DNA from: Siphonodentalium dalli
Taxonomy: Eukaryota > Mollusca > Scaphopoda > Gadilida > Siphonodentaliidae
NCBI GenBank assembly: GCA_032622095.1
Contig: CP136066.1
Location: 204,870,978 to 204,934,977, forward strand
DNA: 64,000 nucleotides
Reading direction: 5' to 3'
The notes under the pieces were generated by a model. The model worked only from the letters and a program-made list of their open reading frames with translations, searched no databases and was not told where the DNA came from. Below are positions 22,380 to 34,589 of the stretch, piece after piece; the stretch's first letter is position 1, and every line of letters starts with the position of its first letter. The position numbers and the translations under genes are program-made.

Positions 22380-23695
22380 AAATTTCAAAGTTACTCTTGA
22401 GAAACTTGATCAAATTGACCTCTCAGTAAAATTCAAAATACTGACTCGACATAAATTTAAGCCCTAGATTCGCTCTCAAGGCATTGGATTTTCAAATAAT
22501 TAGCCACGTACCCCCCCCCCTCATCATCAGGAGGGGACACCCCCTTACAAACCTTCTCCGATTTGGCCTTTGGCATATCATTACCTGAAAACATGCAGGG
22601 TTTCCGCCAGTCCCACGGACCCATTCCCCCCGTCGGTTGTTGCATGAAATCCCGCTCACACACAAATAAATGACGCTATTAAAAACTTTTTCAATCTCGT
22701 CTGTGTCGACAGGCTATATATCTACACTTATTTTTATTAATATTGACAAAATGAAATCGACACTGTCCATCTCCCGAAAAAACAATATGAAAGAGCGTGT
22801 CAAATAGCGACATTATTGAGAACACCATTCATTTGACCCATCTTACATGCATGGAGGATAAACACGAACATTTACCCCCCCCCCCCCCCCCCCCCAATAT
22901 GGAGATAATTTTCAAGGTACGGTCAATAATAGTTTAGTTGTCCCGTCTGGGTCCCCAAGCACAATAATCAACGACGCACATGTTCACATTTCCCGGCAAA
23001 AACTCAATTATATTTTATAACACGTTGGCTAAAACTCTGTTCTATAGCTGCGGTCATCAGTCATTGGACTAATACCTACTATTGAACAAGCTACGCATTC
23101 CGGGTAAAAAATTTCTCTACCATTTGTATTTCGCCACTATAAATATCTCCTGCAGTATGATGTCACTGCGCACAAATAGTTTTATGATTGACAGAATATA
23201 TAATCCTGTCAGTTTCATTTTCACGGACGCTACTTGAAATTCTAAGAAATACGTTATTCAATTCTCCTTGCTAGGTATTATTTGGTCAATGCGTAGATGC
23301 TTTTTAGTGTTTAGATTCATTATACCTGTTAGAATCTTATTGTATGTTATAAATTTGTAAACACTGAATTGAACTCGTAGCTCGTTCATGTACATGTATA
23401 TAGTCTTCAATCAGACGGCTGTCTTACGTACGTAATTAAATGACTAACTATTTGGATACCATCAACAGAATTAATGCACCCACGGAAATGATCGACTTGC
23501 ATAATACACGTAGCTTTGTGGCACACTCAGGTGCAAGGAAATAGCTTCTTTTCAGTGTCAAATAAATAAAATTTCGCCCGACAGAACGAACCATGGTCGT
23601 CCCGTCGCGTTATGTGTTTTCCCAATACGGACTCATTAATTGCCCCCTGACGGAAACCCTGAACATGTGTCCCCAAAATATCCCTGGATATGTCG
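22380..23695. other. No gene seen
   Basis: C tracts at about 22,511 and 22,876 and scattered repeat fragments with GGAAACCCTG (also near 21,770 and 23,650). An open frame on the minus strand at 22,457-22,663 has no recognisable domain and overlaps these repeats. No supported coding exon. Confidence 0.45.
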
Positions 23696-23697
23696 CT

Positions 23698-23900
23698 GAC
23701 AAGCCATACTAGTATTTCCGACTAAATCTTGAAAAATTTCCCATTATAATGCTGCTGTGGTTATATACAGTAATGCCCTAAGTAATCGACTTAGAGATTT
23801 TCCGATGAATGGCAACAAGCCATATTTCCCGACTAAATCCTGAAAAGTTACCCATAATTCTGCTGTAGTTAAAGAGTCGATTACTTAGGGCATTACTGTA
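23698..23900. mobile_element. TA-palindrome MITE, rearranged copy
   Basis: A right-arm fragment (AAGCCATACTAGTATTTCCG, about 23,700-23,764) is followed by a copy whose left arm keeps only ACAGTAATGCCCTAAGTAAT before jumping to AGAGATTTTCCGATGAATG. The right arm is complete to GGGCATTACTGTA at 23,900. Confidence 0.7.
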
Positions 23901-24123
23901 CTGGTCATTACTGTACGGTAAATGAATAAACTGACCTTCTCTTGGTGGCATTTGTATGCATGTTCCTGCTCTTTCCTGGATAGCCTATTATTGGCCTGTA
24001 TTCCACCTCCTTTTGGCATGTTTGTTTTTTAATCTGGAACATTAATGGACATTAAATTTGAATCCACAATATTTACATCTTTAAGAATATTTTCATCTTT
24101 AAGAGTGATATGTGCTCATATCA

Positions 24124-24290
24124 GGCCTGAAAATATGGTGCCGGACATTTACAGAATGAGGTGCCAAGAGTGCTACCCCGTGGGCTAGCATCACCAAACT
24201 CATCCTCTGGGGAGAAGATGAATTTGGTGACACTAGGGGAGCGTCACTAAATTCACCATCTGGGGACATCATACTGCAAATATATAACAT
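24124..24290. repeat. CAAGCC-family MITE, degenerate
   Basis: TTTACAGAATGAGGTGCC, CTAGCATCACCAAACTCATC and CACCATCTGGGGACATCAT are recognisable but decayed modules of the hAT-type MITE family. Ends and TSD are not clear. Confidence 0.55.
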
Positions 24291-24299
24291 GTATAATAT

Positions 24300-25490
24300 G
24301 TTGATGCCTGATTGGTACCTATTGGAGTAAATCAATTTCTGAATTTTAATTTCTACTTTCTGAATTACAAACTTCATATCATGCACAGTTCTATTTGAAT
24401 TTGAAAACAAGATGCAAGACAGGCGCTTAGTTAGCTATATGTATTTTAATATCTGTGATTAATTAGGTTTCACAAAAAGAGAAATTGCATTAGTTTCAAT
24501 AATTAACACCTCATACTCAGTAGTTAACAGTACGTACATGTACCTCATACTACATGTAATACTAGTACATTCTGTTTGGGGGAATATCTAAATACTAACC
24601 CAGATAATTGTTCACATAGCATTCATTTTCATAAGAGCATCATGATAATTATAACAAGTTCCGAATTCAAATCGAGTTGAGCTCCAAAATACATATAATA
24701 CTATTTGCTTTTGAATTTTCCCCGGTATCGAAATAGGTCGATTAATATCTGAACTACTAGTACCATTCTACGAGCATTCTGTAACACAAAGAGATGCATT
24801 GAAGTAATGATACGGTAGTTGCCTGTCAATTTACTGAGCCACATTTTCTTGAAATATTACAAAATAAAGTTCTAACTGTTTTTTATACCAGTATCAGGGG
24901 GGAGGGGGGGGGGGGTAATAAAAAATTTGCAAGAAGGTATGCCAAGGTGGGTGGGTGGCCCGAGGGCCAAAAAAACACATTTTTTATAACCTCATGCAAT
25001 TTTTTTACTAAAGACCTTTTATGCCCATATTTGGCAATCGTAACAGTTTAAAACATATTATAAGAATTTAAAACTACAAAAACACCATATTCATGTTACT
25101 GGGACCTCATATGGGCATTAGTGGAGATGACATTACTTAACCATGTTACATATGCATATCCAAAAAAAAAACACTTGAATGTGAAGTAAAATTTTTATTA
25201 AGAATAAGACAAGGGCTAAGAAATCTTCTCTTGGTTCTCATAGGGCTAAACAAATAATATGTTAGGAAATGACCATTTATTTCACCCCTGTACAATTATT
25301 TAATTTTGAGGAAATCCCCCCTCCTATACTATCATTCCCCCATATGTTTATTTGGTTTCCAAGGGTACTGTATCTAATACATCTTCATCAAGTAAATGTG
25401 ATATATCATACATATAATTTTTATTTTCAACATCTCTGCGAAAATAAAAAATGTATTTTTTTGACAAATTACAGACGGTAATTATATGCA
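24300..25490. other. No gene seen
   Basis: AT-rich. A G tract lies at about 24,895-24,915. Short open frames here show neither domain nor splice signals that I can support. Confidence 0.4.
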
Positions 25491-25491
25491 A

Positions 25492-25711
25492 TTAGGCCAA
25501 AGATAATTATATGTCTGGTTTGGGTTACAAGCCGAAAAAATAGGGGTCCGTAGGTGGGCTTTAAATGTTTGAGTTTTTTTGTGTTTTATGAAATGTTTGG
25601 AGAAAAGATAAAATAGATTTTCTTGAAAACCATGAAAAAACTATTGGGTAGGGGGTTTAAAATAGGGTCGTTAGGGAAACCCAAACCGTAAAAAAAAAAA
25701 ACTTTGGCCCT
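25492..25711. repeat. Possible MITE with TAGGCCAAAG ends
   Basis: TAGGCCAAAG on the left and CTTTGGCCCTA on the right are inverted, with GGTTTGGGTT and AACCCAAACC further in. About 220 bp. Flanking 8-mers match only in part, so the class is uncertain. Confidence 0.45.
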
Positions 25712-27160
25712 ATCAACAATATATGACCCAGGGATGTCACGGTGTCAAGAGGTTAAAGATGTACATGTACATGTATAGCTTCATGCAACTAGAATCCACT
25801 ACCAACTACCCGGTATACATGGGGAATGTACCATACTTATTTCAGTGTACCGTCTCTTGTGTCAAATACTTTGCACTTTTGATTCAGGTATCACAGATTT
25901 TATAAATATAGGCAATATATCCAAATTTATAAATTTTTATTAAGAAAATTCTTTTCATCCAAAAAACAAACATATTAACCTGTATTAACTACATATAACT
26001 CTTTTAACTTATCATGTTCTTCATATATGGTATGTTCTGCTTCATGTCTTTCAGGCCTACACTTTTTAATGGCAAAAATGTGTAATCCCTGCAGAGTGAG
26101 TCATGATTCATGGCTCCCACCCCACCCCAAATCCCATCCCTCTAAATATGGATTAAGCTTTAGAAAGTAATTAATTTAATTGCAGTTTCTACATGTACAT
26201 AAAGCCAGCTTATAATAACATTTGTATGTGTCCAACTCAAAGAGTTGAAGACCTTCACGTGAGTAACATTTGGTCGTCTCTATAAAAATGCCACTTGAGC
26301 TTGAAGATTATGAAAATTGAAACTTTCAATGAAACTGAAAGGGAAAAAAGGCACATCTCTTGAAAAGGGTGTTGTTAGCAGAATCAAATTAATAACCATA
26401 TTAACTAGTATTACTCACACTGTGTTCTCAAAATGTAAAGTATTCCACAGAAGACATGGATATAATATAATCCTGAACTTAGAATCGAAACGCCGTCAGC
26501 AATCAGTTAGCATTATAGCAGTCATATTTACAAAGTGTGGCGACACGAGTTGCTTGCCAGCTGATTCCATGACGACCATTAAACAAATTGATACATTCGA
26601 GTGCACTTCCAAATGAAACTGAAAGTTTCAATGAAAATATAGAAATATGCTGCGGGGTCATGGTGCAAATATATAGACATGTAAAATATAATTAATCAGA
26701 TATATGAACGGGATATTCTAGGGTTTCTTTAGGGATGAAATCGACAAGAAAAGTCTGACAGGTGCGCGCGAGATCTTCTTTTTGAAATCACAAAAGGTGC
26801 ATTTTCCGGAAATGATGCACGAAATATGGTGACTTAAAGTTGTTAACTTCTGGAAATGTTTCCTTTTAAATTTCACACTTATCGACTTGTAAGTGACCAG
26901 GGCTACTGTTAAAATGTGAAGATGCAATTTTACTAAGCATATAGCTACTTATTTAAGTTATTTTTTATATTTTTTTACCCCACAAAGTCAAAGTTTGTGA
27001 AAAACTGCGAAAGAAGTGAACAGTTTGTCACTTTTGAGTTTGACAAACTAACATCGTCACTTTGACTTCACCGACCAACTGGCAACATATGGTCTACATA
27101 ATTGAGTCTCTAATGGAGATTAAGTCATATATAGTTGATAATCAACGTCCAGTTCACTTT
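25712..27160. other. No supported gene; one unassigned 99-residue open frame
   Basis: A + strand frame at 26,317-26,616 encodes 99 residues with lysine-rich start and CGDTSCLPADS near the end. I recognise no domain, and a TGAAACTGAAAG motif stands at both its ends (about 26,330 and 26,615), suggesting repeat context. I do not call it a gene. Confidence 0.35.
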
Positions 27161-27162
27161 TT

Positions 27163-27350
27163 AGCTCACCTGAGACAAAGTCTCCGGTGGAGCTATATAG
27201 TCATCACTCATCGTCCGTCGTCTGTCTGTCCGTCCGTCAAGAATCATCTTCTCCGCCAAAACTGTAAGACGGAATGGGTTCATATTTGGTGTGGTTCCCT
27301 AGGTGAATCACATTCAGATTTGTTCAAATGAGGTCATCAGGTCAATTAGT
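27163..27350. repeat. Dispersed 'TAGCTCACCTGAG' repeat
   Basis: TTTTAGCTCACCTGAGACAA, then GTCCGTCGTCTGTCTGTCCG and GGTTCATATTTGGTGTGG, then GAGGTCATCAGGTCAA. Related blocks occur at about 33,950, 35,560, 37,690, 48,600 and 54,550. A widespread mollusc-style dispersed repeat by my reading; not coding. Confidence 0.6.
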
Positions 27351-27859
27351 TGAGAAAGCAGGGCCACAACTCTATTCCTTCATAGTAATTCTTAGAACGA
27401 CTTCTTTTCCAGAACTATAAGTAGCGATGGGAAGCCAACGACGTAATTACGTTTCCCCATTCTGCACAATGCTAAATTATCAAACTTTACCTCACCAGTA
27501 TATCAAGTTAAACATGCCAAATGTCATTATTTTTCAGCTTATTGTGTTCATGGGTTATAGGATTATCATTTTATGTTGCAAAGGTTTATTTTTAATACAA
27601 GTGCTAAATATGAGAACGCATGGAATACAGCGGTCAAGGTGACTTTCTTGTTTACGTATGCCCGCCGCCATTTTGAATTTTAAGATCTCGAAGGCTCTCT
27701 TTGCGGCTTATTGGCTGGTTGTGAGAGTGACCTACCAATGAAATCATGTGGAAATAAAAAATTTGCATAATCTTGAATAGTTGGCCTGTCGTGTCAAGCT
27801 CGAAAAAATATGTTTTGATGCAAATTATTCTAGTTTGATCGCTGTAAAGTAGCAAGAAC

Positions 27860-30140
27860 GTTGCCTATTTTCGTGCAAATTTCACTATGCGCGCTGATTA
27901 AGAGGTCATAAAACACCCTAACGAAGCCAAACGAAGATAATTTCTTTCATAAACATAATCCTTAGATCGTTATCTTCAAGAATATATTGGCATTTAGCGC
28001 GCGCTCTGGAGCGCTTTTTGTATTTTTGGCCTCAATGTAGGATCGCGCATTCGCGTTTTGTCAACAAATCCATGTGTTGCGCTGTTGACGTCATCAAAAA
28101 TACGCAGCATTCTCCATGAGTTCCATCTCACATTCAAAAAGCATACTCTAGACTACAATAATAATAAATTGGCATCTGATATTTAATTTCAAGTACCCAA
28201 TCTTGATTTAATATTTTGATTTGTTTATTTTTGTTGTTGTCTGAAAGTTGATACTGAGTGATAGATGAAACCCACTAACCCAGTGGAGGAGTTGTGTGGA
28301 ATTTACTGGAAAGGAAGTTTTGGCACTGTGGCATTATAATGCCACTGCCACAGGTTCAAGAAGTATTTGGCCCAAGTTTCTGGGTGAATTGAAACTATTT
28401 AGTCTTAGATGTTTTATTCCCATTTCAATATAAATTATTCTTTCATCAAATTCATTGTTTTAATTAACTTTTATACTGGTTTACTACATGTATCTGATAA
28501 TGGTACGCAGGGGTGCAACGATCGATGGGGAGGGGGTGTAATGTTATACAGTGAACATTGTCGGGGGTCTCACTAAGTCTAACGCTGAATAGGTCATTGT
28601 CACATGGTTTCTGTCAAAAAGACACCCATGCAGGACCCCCCCAAACTGTCAAAAAGACACCCAGAACCCCCCAAACTGTCAAAAAGACACCCAGGATATT
28701 GTTTGTATACCAACAATGGCGGCTTTAAAAAAAATTTAGTGTGTGCCAAAGTAGACTTCGGGTCCAATTGGACTATAATCAAGGATACGGAACTGCGCTG
28801 GCAGTCAGACTCAAACTTTGTCAAAGCCCATTTAAATTCCGTTGATATTTCACTCCGACCACAAACAAATAATTATCATAATATTAATAACAGACGACTA
28901 AACTATATTCCTGTTGTTTGGTGAGACTTTGATATCCTGGGCGTCCCTTTAACAGTCCCAGAGATCCCGGGCATCCCCCCGCCAGAAACCATGCGACAAT
29001 GACCTTTTAGGTGTCCTCAGGGTTCGGTAAACGGCCCCATTCCCAATGGGAAAAAGGCACCTTTATTCCCAATTTACAACCACCAAATTCCCAATTGCAG
29101 GCAGATATATAATATCATCGGGTTTATTGAATAATTATCAATTTTTTCTGAGTTTTGTTGACTCAGTCGATCGATAAACGGCTGAAAACCCGTAGTAAAT
29201 CAGCGACATCGGGAAATGGCGACCTAACTGTTAGGTTAACATGTGAATTACCTCCCCTCTACCAGTCAGCGCATTTATGAAAGAGGGATGATAACTCTAA
29301 ATAAATTGCCGATTTAAAACACGTGTACAGTAAATACAAGTAAATATAAGTTTATCATGTCACATGTCCTTGCAAAGTCTTAGTGTCCCCATTAAGTAGT
29401 ATTTAACATGTGTACACAGCAAGGACTTGCATAAAGTTTAAAACAACTTGTCAATTTAATTCACTCCGAACTGTATTCAGTAAACTAATTGCATAGGTGA
29501 TGTAAAAACAGCAATTCACAATGACACCGCCGCGGCGCTGCCTTGATGAACATGAAAGATGCCGCCGACGTTATTCACACTTTCCCTGAACATCGTGATT
29601 TATAGCAATCACTGGGTCGCAGCGAGGGACCCTGGGCAGTGGGCTGGCTGCCACTCAGTGATTGCTAATCATGTTGTTTACATTGTTGTCATGTGAGAGT
29701 GCAGTGAAGTGAAAAGAACTCACGCATGTTTTTTTAAAATATGTCTTCGATGAGCGGTAATCACCCGTGTTGGTTACCATAGTCTCATTGTCTCTTCAAT
29801 ATTGTAGTACCGTACTGGTAGCTCAATATGGGAATGATAACACGGACACATTGATTTGGTATTAATTATTTTATTTTATTTATTGAATTACAACTAGATA
29901 CCTACCGGTATCCATCTTTGGGTGTTTCATTACCGTTTTTCCGTCAAAGTTTGGTGGATGACTTGAATCCTTCCGTTGTTATCTGTGAATTTTCAACTTA
30001 CCTGAGGCTGAGGAATGGACCTCAATGGGCTGGGATTTTACTCCATCTTTGAGTTACCTGTGTTTGAGTCGCGTTATACACCGAAAATTACGGTATTAGT
30101 ACTATTTACTTGTGTGTAACAGTGATTAATTGAATTTTTC
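27860..30140. other. No supported gene; minor repeats
   Basis: Contains three copies of a 29-bp unit (28,620-28,696; CCCCCCAAACTGTCAAAAAG plus ACACCCAG), a hairpin AGCAATCACTG / CAGTGATTGCT at about 29,605-29,669, and a TTCCCAATGGGAAA motif at 29,040. The open frame starting at 28,604 begins inside the 29-bp repeat and has no recognisable domain. Confidence 0.45.
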
Positions 30141-30716
30141 TAAAACATGGGGACATGACAATCTGCGGGATGGGATGGGATATGGGACAAAACGACAATC
30201 TGCGGGACAGAATTTCAAATTGCGTGGGACGGCCGATATCTCGAGGAATACAGGGCGTAGGGGGCTCATTTTGATGTCTAACGAAAGGCCCACATTCGCC
30301 CTATCCACACATATTAACCCCACCACTGACCGGACACCAGAAGTTGCTTTATTTGATCGACAATTGACCTAACATGGGGTGGAATTTGGAATAGAATGAC
30401 AATCTGCGGGACAGGATTTTCAAATTGCGTGGGACGGCCGATATCTCGAGGAATACAGCGCATAGAGGGCTACTATTGGTGTCTAACGAAAGGTCCACAT
30501 TCGCTCTATCCACACATATTAACCCCGCCACTGACCGGACACCGGAAGTTACATTATTCGGTCGACAACTGACCTAACATAAAATGCCACAAACACGAAA
30601 AACTGCGTTCGACATATTAATGTTTAGAATTTAGATTTCTCGATGAATACACTAGCAAACAACAAGTTTTATGTATCAAATAACGCAGTGGAATACTGTG
30701 CATTCGTTTTTAGCTA

Positions 30717-31059
30717 CCGCTATTCTCAAAGTAATTGACCAGAAAAACGGGGTGATACCCCGGTCATGACTGCGGTGATACCGGTAATAAACGGTAGCGG
30801 TATCGAGACGGTCATGGCGTGGAGTTACGGTATTGGGCGATAACGATACCGTGGTCTTTTAGCGGGCACCGCATTAATTTTGTTGAATACCGCAGTGATT
30901 TTCATGGAACTCTTTTAGGGGAAGTATTTACTCACACATACTTGTTCGCGTTAACAAGCGGTATCAGTACCGTGGTATTGGAGGATACCGCGGCATAGTA
31001 CCGCCATATTAACGGGGTGACACCACGTTATTGGTGGTCAATTACTTTAAGTATAGCGG
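30717..31059. mobile_element. TA-flanked MITE inside the foldback left arm
   Basis: A 343-bp insertion with ends CCGCTATTCTCAAAGTAATT and AATTACTTTAAGTATAGCGG, bordered by TA on both sides (30,715-30,716, 31,060-31,061). The opposite foldback arm lacks it and shows one TA at 33,282-33,283, so the arm supplies the empty site. The interior is rich in ACCG/CGGT motifs. Confidence 0.85.
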
Positions 31060-31479
31060 TACAATATGGCTGTTTTAGTGCGAATATTGTAATGGCGAAC
31101 ACGCAAACACGCTCCGATAAAACAGCTAAAAATAGACTCGATGTTTACAATTACAGGATCGATTTCAGCCGGTATATTCAATATAATAGGGCGTATAGTA
31201 TATCAAAATGTAGAATTAGACACAGGGAATGTATTTTTTTCCAAATGGGTCCAACAGGCGGTGAAATTGTTGCAGAAATTCGCTCCAAGATATTCGCACT
31301 TATTTTTATTTCAGTTGTGACTAAAAGCCCAGATGCCGGAGCCCAGCGACTAAAAGCCAAGTTACAAAATAGATCAACTGGTTTGAACGAATGAATATGT
31401 CAATGGTAAGACTATTCAAAAGAATATTCAAATCAAATAGTGTTTATAGACTTAAAAACTTATGTGTCCGCCATTCATA

Positions 31480-32875
31480 TGCGGTGGAGGTTCTCATATT
31501 ATCTGCAAGTCATACGCGGGGGAGGTTCTCATATGAACATATTATCTGCCGGTCATACGCGGTGGAGGTTCATATTATCCACCGGTCATACGCGAGGGAG
31601 GTTCTCATATTATGCTCCGGTCATACGTTGGGGAGGTTCTCATATGAACATATTATCCGCCGATCATATCCTCCCTCGCGTATGACCGGTGGATAATATG
31701 AGAACCTCCCTCGCATATGACAGGCGTATAATATGTTCATATGAGAACCTCCACCGCGTATGACCGGCGGATAATATGTTCATATGAGAACCTCCCCTAT
31801 GTATGACCGGTGGATAATATGAACCCCCACCGCGTATGACCGGCTGATAATATGTTCATTTCAGAACCTCCCCCACCTATGACCGAACGATAATATGAGA
31901 ACTTCCCTCGCGTATGACCGGCGGATAATATGAACCTCAACCGCGTATGACCGGCGGATAATATGTTCATATGAGAACCTCCACCGCGTATGACCGGTGG
32001 ATAATATGAACCTCCACCACGTATGACCGGCGAATAATATGTTCATATCAGAACCTCCCACACGTATGACCGGAGGATAATATGAGAACCTCCCTCGTGT
32101 ATGACCGGCGGATAATATGAACCTCCACCGCGTATGACAGGCAGATAATATGTTCATATGAGAACCTCCCCTACGTATGACCAGAGGATAATATGAGAAC
32201 CTCCCTCGCGTATGACCGGTGGATAATATGAGAACCTCCCTCGCGTATGACCGGCGGATAATATGTTCATATGAGAACCTCCAACGTGTATGACCGGCGG
32301 ATAATAATTGTTCATATGAGAACCTCCCCTACGAATGACCGGTGGATAATATGAACCTCCCTCGCGTATGACCGGCGGATAATATGTTCATATGAGAACC
32401 TCCACCGCATATGACCGGCGGATAATATGTTCATATGAGAACCTCCACCGCGTATGACCGGTGGATAATATGAACCTCCACCGCGTATGACCGGCAGATA
32501 ATATGTTCATATGAAAACCTCCCCTACGTATGACCGGAGGATAATATGAGAACCTCCCTCGCGTATGACCGGCGGATAATATGTTCATATGAGAACCTCC
32601 CCAACGTATGACCGGAGGATAATATGAGAACATCCCTCGCATATGACCGGTGGATAATATGAACCTCCACCGTGTATGACCGGCAGATAATATGTTCATA
32701 TCAGAACCTCCCCCGCGTATGACTGGAGGATAATATGAGAACTTCCCTCGCGTATGACCGACGGATAATATGAACCTCCACCGTGTATGACCGGCAGATA
32801 ATATGTTCATATGAGAACCTCCCCCACGTATGACTGGCAGATAATATGAGAACTTCCACCGCATATGAATGGCGG
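31480..32875. repeat. Minisatellite core of the foldback element, with orientation switch
   Basis: Alternating short and long units (about 31 and 39 bp) containing CGTATGACCGGCGGATAATA, with or without TGTTCATATG, and GAGAACCTCC. Units point one way from 31,480 to about 31,666 and the other way from 31,667 to the end, so the inversion centre is far off-middle: about 0.2 kb against 1.2 kb. Long frames in this interval simply translate the repeat. Confidence 0.9.
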
Positions 32876-33949
32876 ACACATAAGTTTTTAAGTCTATAAA
32901 CACTATTTGATTTGAATATTCTTTTGAATAGTCTTACCATTGACATATTCATTCGTTCAAACCAGTTGATCTATTTTGTAACTTGGCTTTTAGTCGCTGG
33001 GCTCCGGCATCTGGGCTTTTAGTCACTACTGAAATAAAAATAAGTGCGAATATCTTGGAGCGAATTTCTGCAACAATTTCACCGCCTGTTGGACCCATTT
33101 GGAACAAAATACATTCCCTGTGTCTAATTCTACATTTTGATATACTATATGCCCTATTATATTGAATATACCGGCTGAAATCGATCCTGTAATTGTAAAC
33201 ATCGAGTCTATTTTTAGCTGTTTTATCGGAGCGTGTTTGCGTGTTCGCCATTACAATATTCGCACTAAAACAGCCATATTGTAGCTAAAAACGAATGCAC
33301 AGTATTCCACTGCGTTATTTGATACCTAAAACTTGTTGTTTGCTAGTGTATTCATCGAGAAATCTAAATTCTAAACATTAATGTCGAACACAGTTTTTCG
33401 TGTTTGTGGCATTTTATGTTAGGTCAGTTGTCGACCGAATAATGTAACTTCCGGTGTCCGGTCAGTGGCGTGTTTAATATGTGTGGATAGGGCGAATGTG
33501 GACCTTTCGTTAGACACCAAAAGTAGCCCTCTACGCGCTGTATTCCTCGAGATATCGGCCGTCCCACGCAATTTGAAAATCCTGTCCCGCAGATTGTCAT
33601 TCTATCCCAAATTCCACCCCATGTTATGTCAATTGTCGATCAAATAATGCAACTTCTGGTGTCCGGTCAGTGGTGGGGTTAATATGTGTGGATAGGGCGA
33701 ATGTGGGCCTTTCGTTAGACATCAAAATGAGCCCCCTACGTCCTGTATTCCTCGAGATATCGGCCGTCCCACGCAATTTGAAATTCTGTCCCGCAGATTG
33801 TCGTTTTGTCCCATATCCCATCCCATCCCGCAGATTGTCATGTCCCAAAACATGGAAAATTCCCAATTTTGGTCTGTAAAGACCCATTTTTCCCAATTCG
33901 AACGGACCCGTACCCATTCCCAAAATAGGCAGAAAAATCCCTGAGGTTG

Positions 33950-34140
33950 ATTAGTTGAGAAACCAGGGCCATAACTCTTTCCCTCCATAGTAATTCTTTT
34001 AAACATCTTCTTCTCAAATACCATCAGGCCAAATGGGTTCATATTTGGTATGAAGGATCCTTGGGTGACTGGGGTTCAGATTTGTTCAAATGAGGTCATT
34101 GGGTCAAATGTGGATGGGGCCAGGGACATAACTCAAAAAC
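33950..34140. repeat. Dispersed repeat, GGTTCATATTTGG type
   Basis: AGTTGAGAAACCAGGGCCATAAC, then CAAATGGGTTCATATTTGGT, TCCTTGGGTGACT and CAAATGAGGTCATTGGGTC. Same family as at 27,163 and 48,600. Confidence 0.55.
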
Positions 34141-34589
34141 AAAATTCAGATTCAACTCTTTAACCAAAAAAGAAAAGAAAAGAAATTATATATTAAAAAA
34201 TAAAAGAATATTTAAAAAAAACGTGGAATTGTTTTTTTTAGTAAAATAATTTTAACTCCATGGTCAATTATATATATATATATATATTGTTTAACATTTT
34301 TTGAAAATTGAAAAACTAATGCCATTACATTTCTGAAGGTTGTGCCCCCTGGCCCTTCACTCAAGTTCACTGCTTCTTCCACCCGGGCCTGATCCCAAAA
34401 ATAAAATTTACTCAAATTCTTGACAGAGAATCATTAATAAGAAGCATTTACTTTGGCTATAACTGTATGCTGGGTATGCCTACACAATAATGTCAAGTGA
34501 AATCTGACATTTTTATAAACATTCCCTGGAGATCTACTTGAAGTCATTAATTCCCAATCTGTCATGTATTGTTCAAATCAGGGCAAATA

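Larger units (their letters stand above)
30150..33846. mobile_element. Foldback transposon, 3.7 kb, 8-bp TSD
   Basis: The ends GGGACATGACAATCTGCGGG are perfect inverted repeats extending into arms of about 1 kb (30,150-31,488 and about 32,853-33,846). AAAACATG flanks both sides (30,142-30,149 and 33,847-33,854). Each arm holds two diverged ~200-bp direct copies of a stretch with GGCCGATATCTCGAGGAATA. The middle is a minisatellite. Frames on both strands mirror one another because of the arms; no transposase is visible. Architecture is that of foldback elements; the superfamily is unassigned. Confidence 0.88.

Noticed and set aside
17304-22467. Frames containing CILLYMRVDHRSPRIYKRMH or similar
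   Set aside because: These translate the palindromic cassette AATGCATTCTCTTATATATG and its mirror, and recur wherever the cassette occurs.
26317-26616. 99-codon open frame
   Set aside because: No domain recognised, no splice context, and similar motifs at both ends suggest repeat sequence.
28520-28540. Lone CAGGGGTGCAACGATCGATG, resembling a hAT terminal repeat
   Set aside because: I found no matching inverted end or target duplication in the window.
31017-31394. 125-codon open frame in the foldback arm
   Set aside because: It begins inside the inserted TA-MITE and the matching part is mirrored in the other arm; no transposase motif is visible.
31391-33251. Long open frames on both strands (up to 171 codons)
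   Set aside because: They translate the minisatellite and the mirrored arms of the foldback element; the same peptides appear on both strands because the region is palindromic.
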